Assembly (NCBI GenBank): GCA_958299035.1
Contig: CATQJL010000305.1
Location: 65,305,618 to 65,369,617, forward strand
Origin: Cylicocyclus nassatus
Taxonomy: Eukaryota; Nematoda; Chromadorea; Rhabditida; Strongylidae
Length of the DNA: 64,000 nt
Direction: 5' to 3'
Under the pieces are notes generated by a model, which was not told the origin of the DNA, ran no database searches, and saw only the letters and a list, made by a program, of their open reading frames with translations. Shown piece after piece: positions 57,888 through 64,000 of the stretch (positions are counted from its first letter, which is position 1; every line of letters starts with the position of its first letter). A program made the position numbers and the translations under genes.

Positions 57888-59099
57888 CATACAACGCAAA
57901 GGTTTCTTTAAATCGGAAAACTGCGAGTCGCAAAGGATGACTTCTCAAATGTTCTACTTTAGCTCTTCTTTGTCTTTCAGCATTAATGTTTATATCTCTA
58001 ATATCTCTAAGAAGTTGAATGTATGACTATTGCTAGTAGAAAATTTTTACGAAATTTTTCTTGCTAGCTAGCGGCATTTCAGTAATTCTTGCGACCAATC
58101 TCAAAATTGCGTTTGAAATGCCATCTTTGAGGTTCGGTTCTACGAGAATAGTCAAAAGATAGCTTCTAAGTAATTGTATTGAAGCGCAAATCTTTCTTAT
58201 TCTCAAATACAAATCATGAATTTAGTTTTGATTGATAATTTGAAGAGCTAACAAACTTTATTCGATTTACGTAGGAATATTCGCATCGACCTGATATTTG
58301 GAAGCATTTGAGTTTGTTAGCGAATATTTTGGTAAGTTTAACCCTGTTCCATGTATTTTATAGCGTTTGTATGAATTTAGAAAGAAGCACTTATCTCAGA
58401 CTTCATAAAAGACATGAAACTTTTCTACTCGCTTGTTACCTTAGAATGGGCTAAGGAACACATTCTCAAAAAATCGCCATAAAATATGCAAAAAGGTAGA
58501 AAATGGGCTTAGTCCCAGCTCACCTTGCTGCTGGGAGTAAAATGGGCTTTCAAGTCCATTTAAAATGGAGGTAAATCCCATTTTGCCCATTTTAAATGGA
58601 CTTTTCGCATGACTTTTTCGCAAGCGAGAGCTCAAGTAGGGTTGAATCATTTTCATCACACCGCTTTGCCTCGTGATTGCGATGAGATAAAAATTTTTCG
58701 AAAGCAGATTCCGACCAATTTCTACCGCGAACGAATAAAATGGGGTTTGGAAGTCCATTTTCCTCCATTATGGACTTTCGTGGATATCATTCCAGGATCC
58801 TATGTTTAAGCCGTAAAAATCTTTTTTTACAAAAAATGACTGTCAAACCTCCTCAGAAAGATATTGAAAAGGCAGATGCTGTTGACAACTCCACGAACTA
58901 GCCTGCCGGAAACCTTCCGGCATCTTTCCTGAATTTGAGCGGTGAGAGCTGCCGGCAGGTAAGAAAGCACAAAATATAGTGTGCTTTTTTGAGGAAGAAA
59001 GTTGCTAGCATTGGACTGCTTCTACCGCGTCGACATCTGCACTTTGCTGGTGGCGTCTTGCGTCTTCTCTCTCTTTGCGTGCTGCTGCATTATCATATA
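57888..59099. other. Intergenic; AAAATGGG-type short inverted repeats
   Basis: At 58500-58620 and 58735-58765, AAATGGGCTTTCAAGTCCAT-like words occur in direct and inverted form and make several overlapping hairpins. At 58910-58960 CCGGAAACCTTCCGGC and GCTGCCGGCAG are small palindromes. No gene recognised. Confidence 0.4.
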
Positions 59100-61130
59100 A
59101 GTCAGATCTCAGCAATCAATCATTCAGCCACTCCAGAATTTTATTTCCGCTGAAATGATCAAATTCTTTGTTATTCAGGTCTATCCCTGGAACTTGTCGT
59201 TTTGTACGCAAGGAAAATTTCTAATTATCGCTGACTTAACCAGGACGCCGTAGTTTTGCATTTCCAAAATCTTGCCCTTAACAACTTTTGCGTCCTCGTT
59301 GTGCATGTCGATCAGCTGCTTTCTGTGTCTACCAAAAACAGCATAGACCATGCACAACACGCAGGCAGCACTTTTTCTAACATTTGGCGCGGCATGTATC
59401 TCGAGTCCCAATTGTGGAGAGGCGGATTCTTGATAGTCAACAAAGATGGATGGATCAGGTATACCTCAGCACAGGGCGACCGCAACTGCGTTAACGCAAC
59501 TCCGCCTCACTACAAGTTAAGAGCCGCACATGTCTGCAGTTGATTGGATAGGACGCCCTTGCGGACAATGCTAGCACCTTCACGTGGTCTCGATGAAATT
59601 GTTTGCATTAATTTGCTTATGATCAGTCCGCGAGCATTCCGGAGTTTGCCCGCTTGTGTATCACTTTGCCGACATATTGATGCCGCAGGTAAAGTAGATT
59701 CTTATCGGTCTAGATCTCAACACAGGGGTTGCTATTCGTTCCTATACTCTGCTTGCGTCTTCTACCTACGGCTGCGACAGTGTCGCTCGCGGGAAGCAAA
59801 TGGTCAAGTCATATGCGGTTGGTTTCTCTGAGTATCCGTTCCAAGAACATACATTTCATCCAGATGATCGATTTTAAATGCATTCTGCCGAATCATTCAC
59901 TCTAATGTCCATCTGTCGTCTGCTCCCCTCATGAACTAAATCCTCGGTATTTCGCTTTTGCCACAATGAAGTCTTTTAATTGCTCCGACAAGTTGGTGTG
60001 TGTGTGTCGTTCAATTTTCCAAAGGCTGCGCTAAGCACATTGTTCCTGAGCCATGAAGCTTTCGACATGGATGCACCAGTGCGAATTCTAGGGAACGGCC
60101 ATAGGTTGTCGGTGTTGTCGATGTTGTCGGTGTTGTCGGTGTTGTCGATGTTGTCGGTGTTGTCGGTGTTGTCGATGTTGTCGGTGTTGTCGGGGTTGTC
60201 GGGGTTGCCGAGGTTGCCGGTCGTTGTAGGACCTCATTATAGTTTCCACGTTTCGCGCGCTCTCTAAACCTGTCTCTGACCCCGACAACTCCGACAACAC
60301 CGACAACATCAACAACGCCGACAACACTGACAACACCGACAACATCGACAACATCGACAACATCGACAACACCGACAACACCGACAACCTATGGCCTTCC
60401 CTTAGCTGCTCTCAGTTCAGTCAAAAAGAAGGACGCGAAGCTTCAAATCCGTCAGCCTGTGAATGCTGGCTCAGACTGCTCTTCTTCTCTTTTGAGTTTT
60501 CTCCTGTGTCGTTTCATCAAACATCACATCTTCTTTATGATAGTGCTCGGAATAAAGGAGATATCTAACCAAAACGAGCGTTTTAGGAAAATCTTCTTCA
60601 GAGTCGTAGCCTTTTTTGTTCTACCCTAGAGACTCCAGCACCGAGTACAAAGCCGCGTTGACCAGCTTTGAAGTGTCTTGTCGAACCGTCTCCTCAGTTG
60701 AGATATAGCGGCGATAATACCTCCACGCCGTTACAATGTAGCAGTCGAACAATGCCCTCATATAAACTGGGTACACTCCTTGATCGACTATCTCAAGGAT
60801 GGCGTTGGATCTGATGCAACTAAGGGTTCTCTCGTAATTAAGAAAAGTTATGTCAAAAGTTGACGCTACTTTCAGCAGACTTCTATGACTTTTCACAGGC
60901 TTCTGAAGGTGCGTCTACATCGGCGAAGCTACAAGCAGTTTCATTGTGATAAAATCGTACATAAAAACTGCGAGACTGAGCACATTGTTGCACTTTCAGC
61001 CCAGCTTTAGGCTTTAAGAATTCAAAGTAAGTAAGCTGTATGTTTTGGCCCAGTATTAAGCCGAACGTGGCTCTGTACGGCCAAATTTTTACTTCCACGC
61101 ATAATTTCTTAGCAAAATAATGGCTTTTGA
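59100..61130 (-). other. Coding-like frames on the minus strand, unidentified
   Basis: Three stretches look protein-like on the minus strand. First, 61130-60883 (FGLILGQNIQLTYFEFLKP, then FYVRFYHNETACSFADVDAP). Second, 60893-60621 in another frame (FDITFLNYERTLSCIRSNA, ending in YSVLESLG and a stop); joining these two would need a shift near 60890. Third, about 59457-59181 (SASPQLGLEIHAAPNVRKS, then VVKGKILEMQNYGVLVKSA), after which a shift near 59185 opens IDLNNKEFDHFSGNKILEW to a stop near 59115. No family is recognised and no clean splice sites join them. They may be exons of a novel gene, a pseudogene or a decayed retroelement. The opposite strand is also fairly open at 59256-59831. The minisatellite foldback (60091-60401) lies between the pieces. 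Confidence 0.3.
60091..60401. repeat. Foldback made of an inverted 9-bp minisatellite
   Basis: The outer arms GGGAACGGCCATAGGTTGTC and the inverted copy ending CCTATGGCCTTCCC enclose arrays of a TTGTCGGTG/TTGTCGATG 9-mer. The left array (60104-60221) reads TTGTCG and the right array (60279-60391) reads CGACAA. CTA and TTA flank the two ends, an imperfect TNA pair. The repetitive Leu-Ser-Val frames on both strands are artefacts. Confidence 0.85.
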
Positions 61131-61137
61131 TAACTTA

Positions 61138-62147
61138 TTAGGTTGGTGCAAAAGTTGTGTCAGTTTTTTCAATCCATCGGCAATCACGCTAGAATGAAGA
61201 TAAACAAACACTTCAATATGTATCCGATGTCTTCCTCTTTCCAGCTGCTAAACTACCATTGTGTTTCGTTGCGAGAATGACGAGGTATTTGCTGGAAATT
61301 ACAACCACTCGTTTTTACCATGTCCAACTTTCACTAATTTTCAAGATTTTTGTATACTTTCAGAGGAGCCCTAATAACCAGCAGATAGGGCAAACTTTTT
61401 GCCAACAGAAACAATTTTTTGTAGCCCTACGGCTTGTCTTTCAGAATTTCTACGATTTATTTTTTGAAGTGACCAAATCTTACATTTATCCTATTTTATC
61501 CTCGTAGAACATAAAATGATAAACACTTCAGTCACCATTCAATGCAACTTTATCTACTCCTTCTAACACTTGTCTTTTTTGCCAAGACAGGCGAAATTTG
61601 TGTGGAAAATCGCAGTATTTCTCAATTTCAGGAGTGCGCACGGACGTAGTTTATGTTTCAAAATATTCATAACTTGAAGCGAAAATCGCTCAATTACTTT
61701 GTAATGGTAGCGGTAGTAATAATCGAGTGTTTGAACCTCAGTATCCCGTAGTTTTTGCAGTGTTTGGTGCAATAAACGGTTATGCGATTATTCCACAACA
61801 CAAGACTTTTAGAAAATTATTTAGCAAAAATCTGAAAATCAGCTGAAAAAAAGAAAAAAATTGCGTAGGTTGGCAAAAGGTTTGCTCTATCTGGTAGCTA
61901 TTAGGGCTTCTCCGAAAGTCTCATACAAAAATTTTGAAAATTAGTGAAATTTGGACATGGTAAGAACGAGGGGTTGTAATTTCCAGCAAATATCTCATCA
62001 CTCTCGCAACGAAACACAATGGTACTTTAGCAACTGGAAAGAGGAAGAAATTCTGCATTGGATACATTCTGAAGTGCTTGTTTATCTTCATTCTAGCGTG
62101 TTTGACGATGGATTAAAAAAACTGACAAAACATTTGCATCGACCTAA
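61138..62147. mobile_element. 1010-bp mariner-derived foldback MITE
   Basis: Left end TTAGGTTGGTGCAAAAGTTG, right end inverted AACATTTGCATCGACCTAA in diverged form, TA on both sides (61136-61137 and 62148-62149). Same length as 11400-12409 and 33234-34243, with related inner arms (CTTCCTCTTTCCA and CATGTCCAA...TTTTC blocks). No transposase frame. Confidence 0.9.
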
Positions 62148-62159
62148 TATAATTTCGTT

Positions 62160-62272
62160 CAGAAAAGCGATAAGCAGATAAGAAAGACAGATTTGAACTC
62201 ACCACTTCATGCTGCATCCAACGGCGTGCAGCTTATCTGGTTTGGCTACTTCGATTTCTGACCATTCCCTTG
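62160..62272 (-). mobile_element. Half copy of the TNA foldback family with tRNA-like module
   Basis: On the minus strand CAAGGGAATGGTCAGAAATC starts at 62272, and TTA follows on the + strand (62273-62275), as for members of this family. Just inside is a tRNA-like module: A box TAGCCAAACCAG (62238-62249 complement), a GCTGCA...TGCAGC stem where an anticodon arm would be, and a B-box-like GAGTTCAAATC (about 62190-62200 complement). The other end of the element was not found; the mariner MITE at 61138-62147 lies next to it. Confidence 0.5.
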
Positions 62273-62275
62273 TTA

Positions 62276-62919
62276 GCACTAGTCAGTCATAATTCTTCCC
62301 GTTTGCATTTGTTGAAAAGCCTCATTTTGCCACGACGCAATCTTTTTCGAATTGTGCGAATGGCTTCTTATCTTATCATACGCTTAACAAAAGTGATTCA
62401 ATCCTCAGCAATGGATGTCTTCATTTTGATTTGCATTGCAAACTATAGTAGAAAAACTTTCGAAACAGATTTCAGCTCATGAAGAGAAAATATCGGGATC
62501 CAGTCTTAGTTTAGTAGTGCTTTCAACAGTACGTGATATTCATGAGATGCCTCACTATACCTGAGGTTTCGTCTTATTCAACTGCTTAAATTAACTTCGC
62601 TTATCTCTAATTCTTAAGATCCTGCTGCAAGGTTGAGTTGCTTCAGTAGGCAAATAGCAGTCACTCTGAATAAGTCACAGCTCATTTTAACTTAGAGCTC
62701 TTCCCTCTTTCAAAGAGTTTTTCTGCTTATCGAGGTGCGTTCAAAGTTCTATCAAGGAGCACTCATGGCAAGCTCTCGTAGATCCCCGTCATAATCGCAC
62801 GTTGCCTTCTCGTCAATGGGACATTCGCAACTTGATACAAGCTCTTCTGTGGCCGTCATAATTATGTAGCTTCATACTCTCTTGCGGCACCATCGGGCAT
62901 CTTTTTTATAACTTGCAAC
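62276..62919. other. Intergenic, nothing recognised
   Basis: AT-rich stretch with no frame, RNA or repeat boundary I can support. Confidence 0.4.
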
Positions 62920-63782
62920 CAGGGCACGGCACGGGTCGGTTTTTAGGGTTTTGCGAAGTCGTCCTCACTTTCGAAAATTTTACGAAATCCTCTGGCCCTT
63001 ATCGGAAAGCGGTCAACTTATGAGAAGGTGGAAACATAAAAGAGTCACTAGTTTGGGAGGAAAAACGCGAAATAAGTGAAAATTGAAAGTGGAGCTGAAT
63101 ATTACGCATGCACAAAAGTTTGTCATTGGAGCTTGATATCTAAAAAGCGAGTTAGGAAGAAATTGACGCAAATCAAGGGAAAGGCAACGATATGAAAATG
63201 CTTCCATACCCAAGAATGAATTCTTGACCGGGGAATCCGTCTGTGATAGAGAAATTCGAAACTTATGTAAACTTAAAGAATTATATACTCCAGACGACCG
63301 TCTGTGAGCGTCTGGAAGCGGACTAATTTTGGAGAAGGTACTACTTCACATAAGTTTCCAGGACTTTGTAAATCATTCTTCCGTAAGTATTATTCTATAC
63401 TTACAGTCCAGATTTGGTTTCATATGCTTGTCTCTACGCTGTAAACAAGCAGTTTGTCAGTTTTGTCTTTGCTTTCAAATCGCGCGCGCTTTTCGTAAAA
63501 CATGATGGAGCACGTTCACCGTTAAACTTCGTTTGAATGGCACATCGTGATCGCCTGTCTCTAAAGCTTATGCTTGACTGAATGGTCACTTTTGCCACTA
63601 CAGGAAGTGTGCTGAATTGTCTTGCACACTGTATGTGCAATTTTCCTCCTCACGCATCGGTATTAATGCATTACATGATTTTTTTGATATCTATACCGGA
63701 CCCTGCATATACGATATCCCATTTGCTTTTCGTCCATAAACGAAGTCCAGCCTGTTTCTACTCGTTCTGTGCCGGGCTTTGG
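62920..63782. mobile_element. CAGGGCACGGCAC-ended dispersed element, copy 2
   Basis: Left end ACCAGGGCACGGCACGG; right end inverted CTGTGCCGGGCTTTGG. It is collinear with 57252-57887 but about 230 bp longer, and carries the palindrome CCAGACGACCGTCTGTGAGC near 63290. No coding capacity recognised. Confidence 0.65.
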
Positions 63783-64000
63783 CGTGCGTTCTCGTCTCAT
63801 TTGTCTGCCTTTCGCTATAGGAAAATTTCTCTGCGGTACTACCTTGTACCCTTGCTGATCCGTATATAGTTTTTTTTAAAGAAGCAGGTTAAAAAGGCCG
63901 TATGCTCACTCTCACAAAAGTATCGCCGACCCGTAACTAATAGGTTATGCCTCGTGCGATTTGGCGTTGCTGTGACGGCTCACAATCTCCGTGTGCACTC
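63783..64000. other. End of window, nothing recognised
   Basis: No gene or repeat boundary is visible in the last 220 bases. Confidence 0.4.

Noticed and set aside
58275..58331. Candidate UGT-2 exon 11 between TTACGTAG and GTAAGT
   Set aside because: The segment is 57 nt, not about 79, contains an in-frame stop, and does not resemble the UGT-1 exon.
59698..59877. Plus-strand stretch resembling the ILIGLD motif of a BEL/Pao aspartic protease
   Set aside because: Only a few residues agree, the flanking sequence does not continue as a retrotransposon polyprotein, and the opposite strand is also open nearby.
59980..60387. Leu-Ser-Val repeat proteins on both strands
   Set aside because: They come from a 9-bp minisatellite and its inverted copy.

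Overview
This window looks like nuclear DNA of a parasitic nematode of the strongylid/hookworm kind. The evidence is short GT-AG introns, a candidate splice-leader acceptor just before a start codon, nematode-type UDP-glucuronosyltransferase (UGT) genes with many small exons, and dense mariner/Tc1-derived foldback elements flanked by TA. The species assignment is an inference. No bacterial-style operon, rRNA, CRISPR or viral genome is present.

Only two host genes can be assembled with confidence. Both are UGTs on the + strand and share one exon plan. UGT-1 (7582-19744) has twelve exons, including the UDP-sugar signature and the C-terminal membrane anchor. It also carries a 7-nt frame-breaking deletion in exon 5 and has no AG before exon 8, so it is probably a pseudogene or a damaged assembly. 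Its introns are swollen by at least eight transposable-element insertions. UGT-2 (54201-56228) is compact and open through exons 1-10, but its last two exons are not recognisable in the 7.8 kb that follows.

Most of the remaining ~85% is a mosaic of non-autonomous, mostly palindromic DNA transposons. Termini and target-site duplications (TSDs) sort many of them into groups: mariner-like (TA / TTAGGTTG), Tc1-like (TA / CAGTG or CAGCACTGG), a TA / CAGGGTGTCC family, a TA / AAGGCAGCGTCC family, PIF/Harbinger-like (TAA or TTA / GGGCC or GGCCC), one hAT-like element with a perfect 8-bp TSD, and Helitron-like copies (A|TC...CTAG|T). There is also a remnant of a Penelope-like GIY-YIG endonuclease. 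Several elements are nested, so their order of insertion can be read.

The most unusual system is a foldback family with a CAAGGGAAGGATACT-like terminal repeat and 3-bp TNA TSDs (27151-27613, 36006-37292, 43735-44517, 46998-47473, and a half copy ending at 62272). Three of the four complete members, and the half copy, carry tRNA-like modules with recognisable A and B boxes of RNA polymerase III promoters. The modules resemble different tRNAs in different members. In two members both arms carry the module in opposite orientations. I know of no described family with this combination, and it is the best candidate for a new mobile-element type here.

Other regions hold only weak coding-like fragments (about 3.46-3.66 kb, 38.0-39.4 kb, and 59.1-61.13 kb on the minus strand), microsatellites and AT-rich intergenic DNA.
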